This document shows, piece by piece, positions 37,722-49,011 of a stretch of DNA of 64,000 nucleotides. The translations under genes and the position numbers were made by a program. The notes below the pieces were generated by a model. It did no database searches. It was not told the DNA's origin and worked only from the letters and a program-made list of their open reading frames with translations. The stretch's first letter is position 1. Every line of letters begins with the position of its first letter. The DNA comes from Canna indica (taxonomy: Eukaryota; Streptophyta; Magnoliopsida; Zingiberales; Cannaceae), in assembly GCA_034359265.1 (NCBI GenBank), contig CP136897.1, positions 25,352,001 to 25,416,000 of the forward strand, read 5' to 3'.

Positions 37722-38575
37722 CGCTACAAGAAAACATAGCATCACCGACGGATTTGTTACCAACGGACTCAATTTGTTGGTATTACCAACAAAATTACCA
37801 ACGGATAAAAGAATCGGTTGGTAAATTAATCTATAATTTTTTCCTTCAGCCGACCAAATATTTTTCCTCGTCAAAATAATATTTCCTCGCCCTGTTTTTT
37901 GCAATCAACCTCGACAAACTCCAACCCTAATGCCTTTTCTCTACACCCGACAAAATCCCTGCAGCCGACAAACTCCCCGCGCAATCCCTCTCTCCCCGTG
38001 CCTCCCTTTCTCTCCTCAATCTCCTCTCGCGACGACACCTCCCTTTCTCGTCTCCCGCCCCCGGCGACACCCCTTGCAACGCCGGTGACACCTTTCTCGT
38101 CTCCCTTTCTCCCTCGGCGGCCACTTCTCATCTCCCGCCCCCAGTGACACCTCCCCTTTCAACGCTGCTCTCCCTCCCTCAGCAACCACTTCTCCATCCC
38201 CCGCCTCCGGCGACACCTCCCCTTGCAACGCTACTCTCCCTCCCTCGGCGACCACTTCTCATCTCCCGCCCCTGGCGACACCTCCCCTTGCAACGAACCC
38301 GACGTTGTGATCGGCTAATCTCACCTTATCTTCCAGTGTTGGTTTGACCTTCCAGTGCGTGGAAAGGTAAGCGAGCAAATGTGGTTGCTTATGTGGTGCT
38401 TCAGAAATGTTCAATTTTGTTTGTGCTAAATGTCATTTTTTATTTTCAATTACACAAGTTTCTCTATCTAATTAAGGACTGGACTTTAGATTGACTTATA
38501 TGGTTGCTTGTAGCTTGGTGAATAAGAAGCATATTCCGTGTAGGGCTGGACTTTAGATTAACTTGAAGAACATAA
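37722..38575 (+). mobile_element. CACTA-like left end and adjacent sequence
   Basis: CGCTACAAGAAAACATAGC at 37722 differs by one base from the CACTACAAGAAAACA end at 40261. It is followed by the same subterminal motif (ACCAACGGA/TTGGTA, 37740-37830). No convincing right end is found; ATTCTTGTAGTAT near 40120 is a weak candidate. A solo copia LTR interrupts the sequence at 38576. Confidence 0.6.
37980..38305. repeat. C-rich repeats, unit about 65-70 bp
   Basis: Four to five diverged units containing GGCGACACCTCCCCTTGCAA and TTCTCATCTCCCGCCCC. Asymmetric C-rich composition produces overlapping open frames on both strands that are not genes. Confidence 0.75.
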
Positions 38576-40021
38576 TGTTGTATGAAATCCGACACTAGAA
38601 GGGGGGTTGAATAGTGTCTGTCCCCTTTTTAAATTTACTCATTTTTTTTTTACTCAATTTGACTTTAATCAAATGCAAATGTATCTTAACAGTAGATGTG
38701 ATCAAATATTAAGAACAATAATAGGTGGATAAGAAAGCAATGCAGACAAGAGTAATTATAGTAGTTCGGCCAACTGCCTACTCTACTACCTTGGCTCCTC
38801 ACCAAGGATTCCTAACCACTATTTTATAAAACTTGTGTTTCCCTTTGAATACAATTGAGGACACTCTTATCACCTCTTTGAGAACCCCTCAAACCTATTC
38901 ACCTAGGCAAAACACAACTCTACAAAGTTTCCCCTAAGTGTTTCTCTAGCACACCTAGCAGCTATTACAGATTGAAAACAAGTCTAAAATAAAACTTCAA
39001 ATACAATGCAAAAGAGCTTAAGAATAGAGAGAGGAACCACAGCTCTTTTCCCAAGCCTTCACGCCTTCAACTTGCCAGAAGATAGACTCGAGTTCCAGCA
39101 GAGTTGAGGGAAGCAGGCGCTTAAAGAGGATTTTGACGGAAGATTAGGGCGCAGCAAATCGATCACTTTGAAGGCTTTTAATCACTTCTTGAATGCTCCA
39201 TTAATTCTCTAAGAAGTTTTTAAGAAGGTAGGTGAGGGGTATTTATAACCCCTCAGCTGAATAGACCGTTCAACGGGCGGAAAACTAGTCGTTTCCGCCG
39301 TTCGGTCGTATGTCGGTCGATCGTCGATCGATCGACCGATCGATCGCCCAGCGACCGCTGGCTTTCTGTGTGTTTTTAGCGCTGTTTGGTCGACCGATGG
39401 GTCGATCGAAGGAGTCGCAGCTTCATCTATCCCGAATCTGGTCGACTGATGCAGTTAAACCAAAGACGCGACTTTGTGATCTGCCATCTGGTCGATCAAT
39501 GAACCTTCTGCCAAATTTTGTCTTCGGTCAGTCGATCGACCGGTCGACCGATCGGTCGACCGACGTAGCCTTCCGCCAATGCTTCACCAACTTCGGTCGA
39601 CCGATAGGTCGACCAAATGGCTACTGCCATTTTGTGGCATCATTCGGTCGACTGAATAGGCTACTGCCAGAATTTCACTTTGTTCGGTCGACCGAACTCA
39701 GGCTAAGGCCGATTTTTACTTTAAATTTTTTACATGCTTTTTTATGGGTTTAGGTTTTAACTTGGATAACTTTACAATTTGACTTGGGATAAAATCATCC
39801 TAAAGGTATATTGCATGATTTCTAGTTGATCTAAACCCAAGCCTTTCTTTGACGTTTTCTTCTTTCATTTCTTCGACGGTCTTTTCTTTCGTTTCATTTG
39901 AACGAACTTCGCATGCTTTTCGCAATCTCATCCTGAACTCAAAACTTCACACATAGATTAAATACTTGTTTGTTATCATCAAAATAAAGATCAAGACTTA
40001 AGAGAAACCCTTAAGCCAACA
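38576..40021 (-). mobile_element. Solo copia LTR with perfect target duplication
   Basis: The + strand begins TGTTGTATGAAATCC and ends TTAAGCCAACA. The flanks are CATAA on both sides (38571-38575 and 40022-40026). It belongs to the same LTR family as at 5784, in the same orientation. It contains seven to eight GGTCGACCGA-type units at 39305-39700. No internal retroelement sequence remains, so it is a product of LTR-LTR recombination. Confidence 0.93.
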
Positions 40022-40260
40022 CATAAGGTTGAAGATGTGGATGTTTCAGTACGTAGTTCTGCAGCCTGTTGATATGATATTCACGAGTGGCTTCTATTGC
40101 TTTGAATGAAATAGATTAAAAAAAATATTCTTGTAGTATCATAAATTATTTTATTAAAATTGTCGAGATATACATGTTGAGGACTATATTGTCGAGATAG
40201 ATACACTTGCCCTATGTTGAGGACTTTTTCTTAGCATGCTTCTAACAAGTCCCCTACTGC

Positions 40261-41550
40261 CACTACAAGAAAACAGGGTATCACCAACGGACCAAATTCG
40301 TCGGTAATACCCAAAAATCCGTCGGTAATACTATTACCGACAAAGTATCTGTTGGTAAAATTCATCGGTAAATAGCTACTCGGTAATACCGATGGATTTT
40401 AATTAATCTGTCGGTAATACCAACAGATTTTTTCTTTTGTTGGTATTACCAACAAATATATATATCCGTTGGTATTAGCAATGGATAAAAATCTGTTGGT
40501 AATACCAACGGATACGTATCTTTTGGTAATAGCAACGGATACATATCTGTTGGTATTACCAACAGATAATTTTTGTTGGTATGTCCGTTGGAATTACCAA
40601 CAGAATCTTTTCGTTGCTCATTATTGTGTACCTGAATCAATCCTCAAACCATGATAATTCACACGAAATCATAAAATTAATTTTTGAAATCACACATGAA
40701 CCTTTGTATTTCTAAATCCACACACATAAACTTAAGGAAACCATTGTATACAACTAGTTTCGAAATACATTGTGCTAGTCAAATGTTTACATTGTTTCAA
40801 ATTTTCAATGCATTAAGATTGTTTCAAAAATACATATAAGATAGTTTTTTCCAATAAGTAGATCCCTGCACTTCATCCTTTTTACCTGCATGTAAAAACA
40901 AAAGAAACAATGAGGCAACTAAATTTTCTAATGCTCAACCATGCTTATAGTACTATTTAACTCTAAATTCTCAAATCCACAATAAGCACTATTTAACAAT
41001 TTCAGCTGCATGGTTAAAATATAAAGGAGATACAGGTAAACTAAATTAAATTTGCTTTTATATATTTAGTCTACAAAAGACCTCATTGATAGTTTAATTT
41101 ACTGACTAGTAATCATAATCCAGCTCATGGAGGTGGTGATGGAGGTGGTGATGGAGGTGGTGCGGTGGAACTCGGAGGAGAATTTGTTGATTCCGAAGAA
41201 ATGACAGGAATACCAAGTTGTGTCAATAGCAAACAGACTTGAGCCTCCACTTGTGATTGCATCGATATCTCCAAATGGGTAATGTGCTCTCGCATGGATG
41301 CCACCTCCCTCTGCATATTGTTCCACTCATCATATGCCCGACGCTGCCCATAACTTAAGGATGTATTGGATCCTTTAGAGCTTGAACTCCCAATATCAGG
41401 AAAAAACTACTCACCCTAAACCTTTCCCCTCAAGTTGACTTTGGCACTGAACAATCTATTAGGTCACACTCAATGAAGCATAGGATCAGGATGTGCCACA
41501 AGTCTGAACTTTTTGGAAGCTCTCCAAGACTAATCAAGTGGCTCCTCCAA
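40261..41550. mobile_element. CACTA left end with TNPA-like 3' exon
   Basis: CACTACAAGAAAACAGGG at 40261, then about fifteen copies of ACCAACGGA or its complement (TCCGTTGGTA) up to 40620. At 41550-41125 a TNPA/Ptta-like terminal exon lies on the minus strand. No matching right end (inverted GTAGTG) was found before 51.1 kb, so the extent is uncertain. The SGR6-like fragment, rRNA insertion and TNPD pseudogene to the right may or may not be inside it. Confidence 0.7.
41125..41550 (-). pseudogene. TNPA/Ptta-like C-terminal exon
   Basis: Minus strand reads QFCQALEEPLD, then SWRASKKFRLVAHPDPMLH, SAKVNLRGK, and after stops SYGQRRAYDEWNNMQREVAS with a coiled-coil-like stretch and a Pro/Ser tail (SPPPSPPP). 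This is the end of a Ptta-type protein. Several in-frame stops disable it, and the 5' exons are missing: where they should be, host-like exons begin. Confidence 0.75.
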
Positions 41551-43561
41551 TGCTTGACAGAACTGATGTCAGATGTAAACATTACAATATTTGCAGGTAC
41601 ATGAATTATTACTATTGTTCACCAATTCTTCCTTCCTAACATTTTGTACTGTGCCGCACTTTCATCACCATAAAAATGATGGCATGACGAAAACTTCCAT
41701 GTCTTTACAAGTGTGCTTTTGTATTTACATACATGTAGAAGAAAAAATATTAAAGATGTTTGACATCGCAGAGGTAATTAGGAATATTTTTATCAAAACA
41801 ATCACAATTAAGAAGAAAAGCAACTAAATGCAGAAGTTATGAGCAATTTCAAGATATGTTTTTCACCTAATTAAAAGAATAGCACATAACAAAGAAATAA
41901 GATTATCCACAAGTGGATCAATGATATTTGAAGGATCACTTGGTAAAGCGAAGGAACCTAAAGTAGCCTGCGAGATGTTAACATATATTACCAAATCATA
42001 AAAGAATCCAAATGACAACCTCAAAGAATTTTGATGAATTGCAATGCATCTCAAGTAAGCTACCTTCATCACGGTTTATCGATTCAATTGGTAATCTTGA
42101 CTCTACTAGAACCAAAGTCTTGCACGCACTCAAAGCAAGAGCCTGGGAAGAATGGAATTTGAATCACACAAAAGAGAGGGATAGAGCCCTTAGGTCAAAA
42201 GCATTTCTCTATGATCTCAACTGAAAATAATAAAAATTTAAATTGTGAAAAGCATAACCACCTGAGTATGGAGATGCTCAGTGCTTGAATCAATTAACTC
42301 CTCGATCTCATCTCTACCCATCAATGTCAGTACATAATCGAGCATTTGATCTATTCGTTTAAGTGGGAATGAAGTGCCCATTTCAGCAGCATTAATAACA
42401 GCACGACCTGCATAGAGCAAAAGGAAGTAATGAACTCATTTAAGATATTACATTGTAGCAACTAAGTTCTACAAGTCAGTAGTAAACTTGAACATTAAGT
42501 ATGAAACTTGTCTTCTAAAGATGCAAAAGTAAAATCATAATCTGTAGATTAGCAAATAAAAAAAGAGGAAAAAATGTAGCAGGAAAAGAAATTCAGCTAA
42601 ATAACCTGAGTTAAGTGCATATATGGGCACACATGCTATCAGCTAGCCAACTAATTGATGTCGAAAAATGCACATATGTAGTCAGCCTTCTACAAGGAAC
42701 GATAATGAGACAAACAATGACAAAATAATGTCATATTTTTTATAGTGGCCAGGATACGCCACGTACCCCGAAGTCTAACCCAACTCAAACAAAACAACAA
42801 TAACCTGAACAGTGGAAGATTTTCTTTTTTTTTAAAAAGAATAGACATGACACTATGAACCAAACCAAACCAAAACTCAATATGAACACATTGAACAAGT
42901 TATTAAAAAGGAGTTCAAATAAATAAACAAGACTCCACAAATAAAATAAAGTGCGAAAACCATAATCCGAGTCAACATAACTCAATAACTCAAAGAGACA
43001 CTAAAATGACTCAGGTATCCGCCTCGATCACGACATGTCACGAGACCCGTTGCCCTGTCGCCACCAGCCGCGCTACTGCACCCCGGTACCTCTCTGATCT
43101 ATCTCAGGTGCTGAAAAACAATATAAATGAGGGGTAAGTCCAACTAGGACTTAGTGAGTAGATCAGTCCTCAATTCACCAAATCAATCATCATGCATAAA
43201 TACACAATATAGCCGATATAAATAACGTAACAACAACGTCAGAAGAAATCATCAATAATATATCTATAGCTCTATGCATGAAATAAACATCCGTCAACAA
43301 GTATAAAATATCTTTTTAAAAATGACGGACAAGCATCAATAACACATCCGCTACCCTACTCATATCCGCAACAATAAGTATAAGCATCCATCAATAGTTA
43401 TAAACATATCCACGATAATAAAATAAAATAAATGCAACACCTCAATCATATGCATGCAATGCAACACCCCAATCATATGCATGCTCTCCGAATCCGTCGG
43501 TCCCACATAGCCACATAGGGTACGTAGAAGGGTGGCCGCCGAACTACCACCCAGCTCAGTG

Positions 43562-43765
43562 CCGTCCCTTTGGGGGCATGCCCTCCCCTCACCGGCACTG
43601 GCTCTTTCGAGCTAGCCTGTTGGGGCATACGTTCCCCTCACCTACTCGGGTCTCCGAACTGTCTCTTTGGGGTATGATCTCCCCTCACCAGTCGAACTTT
43701 TGGAATAAGGCCAACGCTGTCTCTTTGGGGCATACCCTCCCCTCAATAGCGAGGCTTTCGGAAAA
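43562..43765. repeat. Tandem array, about 45-58 bp, four units
   Basis: Each unit contains TCTCTTTGGGGCATACCCTC followed by CCCCTCA and a variable tail. Confidence 0.85.
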
Positions 43766-44369
43766 TGCAACAAGTACATCACAACACTACACACGCAAGT
43801 ATATATGTATGAACAATATGTGCTATCAACAAGCCTTAAAAGGTAAGGTATGTCAAGTGCATACCTCATCCTCCACCTCCTCCCGTTATACATCACAATC
43901 ACATACCGATATATATGTATAAATAGTGCTCATAAATTATGAATGCTCAGTACAAATAAACAATCATAGAATAAAATTATAAATCAATGAACTGGAACAT
44001 GATAAAATAACTCGTCATAGAAATCACTGATCTCGGATAAAATTCACATAATTAACTACTATATCCATGAATCATCTCAAATCCAATCATAAAAATATAT
44101 AAAATATGATTTTTCAGCTTGGCACGCATAACGAGGCAACATCTGCCTCCTGTTTTCACAATATGAAGGTTTGATGGCAAAACAGATCTCACCAATGAAT
44201 CTGGAACGTCGATTAGGTAAAAATTCATATATAACATGAATAATTTTGCAAACTTTAAGGCCTCCAAATAATTATTTAAAATAATGAAAGAAATGCCTTA
44301 ACTTATTTAATAAATCACTGCTATAAATAAATATAACGGTGTTTCAATCAATAAACCAGTAATAAATTA

Positions 44370-44815
44370 TCAGCCCTTCATCTAAACAGGATCACATCAT
44401 AGTCTTTCATCTAATATGATGCAATCATAGCCCTCTATTCAAGATGATGCAATCTCAACCTTACATCTAACCAGATGCAATCACCACCCTCCATCTACAT
44501 GAAGAAAACATAACCTTACATCTAATCAGACGCAATCACAGCCCTCCATCTAACCAGATGCAATCACAACTCTCCATCTACATGATGCAATCACAGCCTT
44601 ATATCTAACTGGATGCAATCACAGCCCCTCATCTATCCAGATGCAATCATAGCTCTCCATCTAACCTGATACAATCTCGGCCCTCCATCTAACAAGATGT
44701 AGTCTGCCTTCCATCTAACATGATGCATCCACAGCCTTACATCTATCCTGATGCAATCCCATCCCTTCATCTACACGATGAAATCATAGCCTTACATCTA
44801 CACCAGGTCAAATCT
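44370..44815. repeat. 28-bp tandem array, about fifteen units
   Basis: Units of the form CATCTAACCAGATGCAATCA plus CAGCCCTC repeat with scattered substitutions. Confidence 0.9.
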
Positions 44816-45864
44816 CTGCCCTTCATTTCAACCATTTTAATCCAACCCTCCATCTCATCCAAACCAATCTCAACCCTTCATTTCATCTCCCCCACCTAGG
44901 TCATCTTCGTCTCCTCCTCCCCTCCACCTGTCGCCGCCACCCCTTCTCCGGCCGCCAGAGACGATAGCACCGACGCCGACACTGACGCCGGCGCACCGCG
45001 GCGGTGGCGGCGCCTCGGGCGGCCACCCTGCCACAGGGTGCGACTGCCCGCGCGTGGCATAGACGCTACGCCGGGCACCGCTGCTCGCCGGGCGCCGCCT
45101 CCCCCGTGGCGCCTCGCCAGTGCAACTGCCGCCGCGGCGCCTCGCCGGGCGCCGCCTCTCGGAGCGGTCGGTGCCGACCGACCGACTACAATAGGAGAAG
45201 AAAAAAAAATAATATTTTATTCCAAAATGAGGTAACCCACATGATTCAATTAAGAAACGACTGATCCGACTTCCGATCCCATACAAGAAAATGCGTCAAA
45301 AATCAACAAAAACCTCAAGACATGAGAACAACAACATGAATCAAGAATTGGAGAAAAGAAGGCTTAAATCCACTCACCGGACGGAGAGAAAACGGAAGAA
45401 AAATACGCACAGGATCTTCCCCGATCGACACCAACGAACTTGCGAAAATTCGGCTCCGACGGCTCCTCCTCCTCGACGGCGCCCTCTCTCTCCTCTCTCT
45501 TTATCCTCGGATGGCATGAGGCACAAAACCCCTAGCTGCACACCAAAGGGTCTAATTTATAGGCACCGGCTGGGTCCAAATGACCAAAATACCCCTACCG
45601 AAGCTATCCGACTTAAACATCCCATAACTCACCGTTTTAACTCCGATTCGAGATCCGATTGCACCGCTAAATTTGCCTCGAGACCCTCTATCATCCTAGC
45701 ATGCTAAATTACAGAGATAAGATAAATAAAATTTCCCTTAATTTTTCTACATTAAATGCTTACTCGGGTCTAATCCCGAAGCTTCCCGCCAATCCGCGCT
45801 AACTCGGATCCACAATCCCCCACTCAAGAATAAAATATTACTGTTAAGATTTTTGGATATTACA

Positions 45865-48339
45865 TATATTGTCTAGCCAGAATTAATTGTGATCACTGGG
45901 AAAATCTTTTGGTTTCTAACCTTCTAAACCTTCCGGCACTAGTAAGTAAATAAATCATATCCAGATAATAATAGTAAATAACTACCTCAAGTGTTTGCAA
46001 TTTAACAACCTAAAATTAACTGTCTGGGTTTTGGGATCCAAACTAAAGAATAATATTTTTCTTTTTTTATCTTTTCGACTCCACAAGTAACATATTGCAT
46101 CACTATTCTATCCCATATTCCCATCTACACAAATTAATTTAGTGAGTGATACTCCAGTTTGATTTTTCATTAGCAATAAAATACCACCTCCAAAATAAAC
46201 TTTTACTCAGATACTGCAACTCTAAGCAGAATGTACTTGTGCCACAATAGCATGGATTTGAAAGCAAACCCAAAAGAGATAATGTAACATATTCAGTTCA
46301 TCGACAAATGCAAGCCATTGATTTAGAGAAGTTCAACCATAATAATCCTTGAGATCAAATTGTGGGGACAGAGGCATAAGCCACATGACTTTTCTCAAAG
46401 TGCCTCTGGCTTTCGAGTTGGCAAAGATGGAAATAATAAACTTATAATAATTGCTGGAAATTTGGATTTAAAGTACCTTTGCATTTAGGGTAGAAAAGCA
46501 TTTGACACAGTAAACAAAGTATATGGAATGAATTTGGCATCAACTCAAGAACAAAATGAGAACATGCTAAAAATGGAATGTTTGTGTTAGATCATCTAAT
46601 AAATCTATTGCAGTTATAACGGCTTGCTTTGTAGTAGGATATTGTACATGAAGAAGACGTGAAAGCATATTGGTTCCCCGTAGAAAAAAGGACAAACATA
46701 TATATATTTGTTGATATATTAAAGATTTCACATATCAAACCAATAAAAGTACTTTACTAATGACTAAGCATGCATAACCTTTGTCATGTTTGTTGTAAAG
46801 AATCCTACACTTCCATGGCCCTTTGTCTTATAGGTGCATTCACCATTATGAGATATCAAGTTTCTTGAGAGAATTATATAAGCATGCACAATATGGAGTT
46901 ACAAATATAAGAGGCAAAGAGAAGAAACATGATGACCCTACAAATTGTAAAATGATGATCAAGAAATGTTAGAACAACCAAGTATTGGACATATTATTGA
47001 GTCAAAAATGAAAAAGAAAATAGGAACCACATCTTACAATGCACCAGAGTATGAACTTGGTAGAGGAGCTACTATCGACTTGTTAATTTTGTTTATCAAA
47101 GCCTGCATATCCTGCATTACCAATGAAACGTAGGTAAATTTAAATTACAAGATACATAATAATTCTTAATGAGAGAAAAGAAACATGATTTGTGCTTAAA
47201 AATTTACACCTTATTGTTTAGTATAATTACTGGCAAGCTAGTAATCTAGTTATATTCTATATCTTTTCCATCTAATTGGCATTGTTGCCTTTTAATTTTT
47301 CTTACTGTGTCTTCTACCCCATCTGAGCAGACAAATAAAAGATAGCAAAGATGTTGCTCCTTTCTTATTCATGCATTCTTTTTTTGCTACTGATGATTTG
47401 AATGACTTAATAATCATTTCAAGAGTAATGTCTTCTAAGCTACTTTTTATGTGGCTTGATGTTTACTTTGTTAATCAATACATTAGTCATTAATTCTCCG
47501 TGCAAGTTAGTTAGCTTTACCCATCAACTTGGAATTGGTAGATGTTGACTTGAGGATGACACTTTCAACAACTCAACTTGGGATCAGGTGAAACATTAGA
47601 TAGATGTTCTAGTTAGTTTTCTCTTCATTCGCAATACTATTCATATTTTATCTACATTATGATATACCATTAGCTAGATGTTCTAGTTAATTTGCTTCTT
47701 TTGCCATAAGTTCAAATTAAATAAAGAAAAGGTGATTCTATAATTTTGATGTTGACTTTCTTTTTCTATATTATTTTTTTCTCATAAACAGAGTGCAATT
47801 TTTACTTGCAGTGATTAGATTTTAGATCCTTTATCTATTACTCCATATAGGATAGCAGGCTTCCCAATTCCTACCTTCATTAGATTCCTAGTGCAGACTA
47901 GTTTATACATATAGAATATTTTCATACATGTGATGAGAAATTCTATATTTTCATACATGTGATGAGAAATTCTATTTATACATATACCATGATCTGTGTT
48001 GGATTGGTATGGATCCAATGTTGGCTACTTTTCTGTCTTCTTCCTTTCATGATAGTTTCCTATGGATCCAATGTTTGACTGGACTTAGATTAACTTATGT
48101 GGTTGCTTGTAGCTTGGTGAATAGGGAGCATATTCCTTATAGGGATGGACTTTACATTAATATGATTTCTCTGTGTCCTTTGAGTTGCTATTGTTAAGTC
48201 AAATTCCATACGTCAAATTTCAACTATATGTTTGGACATAGCAAAAGCTGACGCTGGAGTTTCTAACTCTAAGGTTCCCTTTGTATGTTGTGCATGTTAA
48301 TAATTAATGTGCTTAATATTGTTGCTAGGTTGAAAAGAG
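45865..48339. other. Intron-like and intergenic DNA, one possible exon
   Basis: Apart from the SGR6-like exon at 46596-46684, the minus strand at about 47140-47045 reads YVSLVMQDMQALINKINKSI and VAPLPSSYSGAL, then a possible GT donor. It could be another exon of the same gene, but I cannot confirm it. At 47920-47975 a 33-bp segment (TTTTCATACATGTGATGAGA) is duplicated in tandem. Confidence 0.4.
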
Positions 48340-48964
48340 TTAATCAAAATGTATACCGATCGTAGTTGGATGAAATGCAGGATAATTGGAGGAGCGTTGA
48401 CTAATGAATTTATGGAAGGATCTAAGTAGTCGATCGCGACTGTTGTCATAGTCAACGACAGTTGAAACTTCCAGGAAAAAACTTCGAATTGGGAGGGCGA
48501 TCCTCCCGGTGAACTGACTGTACCCCAAACCGACACAGGTGAACAAGTAGAGTATACTAGGGCGCATCGAGAGAACCATGTCGAAGGAACTCGGCAAAAT
48601 GACCCTGTAACTTCGGGAGAAGGGGTGCTCTCCTATCTTTTGATTAGGAAAGCGGCACATACCAGGGGGTAGCGACTGTTTATTAAAAACATAGGACTCT
48701 GCTAAGTGGTAACACGATCTATAGAGTCTGACACCTGCCCGGTGCTTGAAGGTCGGAAGGAGAAGTGTGATAAGCATTGAATGGAAGCCCCGATAAACGG
48801 CGGCAGTAACTCTAATTGTCCTAAGGTAGCGAAATTCCTTGTCGCATAAGTAGCGATCTGCACGAATGGTGTAACGACTGCCCTGCTATCTCCGACATGG
48901 ACCCGGTGAAATTGAATTCTCCGTGAAGATGTGGAGTACCAACGGCTAGACGGTAAGACCCCGT
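48340..48964 (+). rRNA. rrn26: Mitochondrial 26S rRNA fragment in nuclear DNA (NUMT)
   Basis: About 625 bases of large-subunit rRNA: CCGACACAGGTGAACAAGTA, AGAACCATGTCGAAGGAACT, CTGTCCTAAGG-type decoding (here ATTGTCCTAAGGTAGCGAAA), TTCCTTGTCGCATAAGTAGC and GACATGGACCCGGTGAAATT. TCGCATAAGTAGCGA and CACGAATGGTGTAACGACTG are the plant mitochondrial form; the plastid 23S differs there (CGGGTAAGTTCCGAC). The match stops at GGTAAGACCCCGT, where CACTA-related sequence starts. It covers only a central part of the gene, has scattered substitutions and is flanked by transposon DNA, so it is a non-functional nuclear copy. Confidence 0.9.
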
Positions 48965-49011
48965 AAGGAATTTCTTGATTTTGCGTACTGCAAAACTCAA
49001 TATGTTTTCTG

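Larger units (their letters stand above)
42746..45864 (-). mobile_element. Long solo LTR, probably Ty3/gypsy
   Basis: On the minus strand it runs from TGTAATATCC to CCTGGCCA, with flanks TATAG (42741-42745) and TATAT (45865-45869), 4 of 5 matching. TGTAATATCC starts are common in Tekay/Del-type gypsy LTRs (family knowledge). A related copy, at 51674-56178, shares both ends. It contains two tandem arrays, a GC-rich block at 44930-45180 and no coding domain. It lies inside an intron of the SGR6-like fragment. Confidence 0.65.
41867..46684 (-). pseudogene. SGR6: SGR6-like (MROH-type HEAT repeat) gene fragment
   Basis: Minus-strand exons in order: [20 protein letters not shown] plus VITAIDLL (about 46684-46596); [19 protein letters not shown] to STEHLHTQ (42407-42262); ALALSACKTLVLVESRLPIE to NRDE (42142-42064); [20 protein letters not shown] to AILLIR (41967-41867). 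I recognise this run as resembling plant SHOOT GRAVITROPISM 6 / Maestro-HEAT proteins, from memory only. The donor of the first exon reads AT instead of GT, the third exon ends in a phase that does not fit the fourth (likely a small deletion), and a 3.1 kb LTR sits in the first intron. Only a middle section of the gene is present. It lies beside CACTA sequences and may have been captured by one (inference). Confidence 0.6.

Noticed and set aside
37899..38347. Overlapping open frames on both strands near 38 kb
   Set aside because: Low-complexity C-rich repeat with no family motif.
40090..40135. ATTCTTGTAGTAT as the right end of the 37722 CACTA element
   Set aside because: The terminal bases do not match GTAGTG, there are no subterminal repeats beside it and no target duplication. 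Kept only as a weak possibility.
42012..42224. 70-codon + strand frame ending KAFLYDLN
   Set aside because: The opposite strand gives a better explanation, an SGR6-like exon with flanking splice signals.
44870..45286. 138-codon Arg/Gly-rich minus-strand frame and its shadows
   Set aside because: GC-rich LTR sequence gives open frames in several phases and no domain is visible.
48297..48777. Minus-strand frames of 79 and 145 codons
   Set aside because: They are antisense to the mitochondrial 26S rRNA fragment.
48340..48964. Plastid 23S or nuclear 25S rRNA gene
   Set aside because: TCGCATAAGTAGCGA and CACGAATGGTGTAACGACTG are the mitochondrial type, and flanking rRNA parts are missing.
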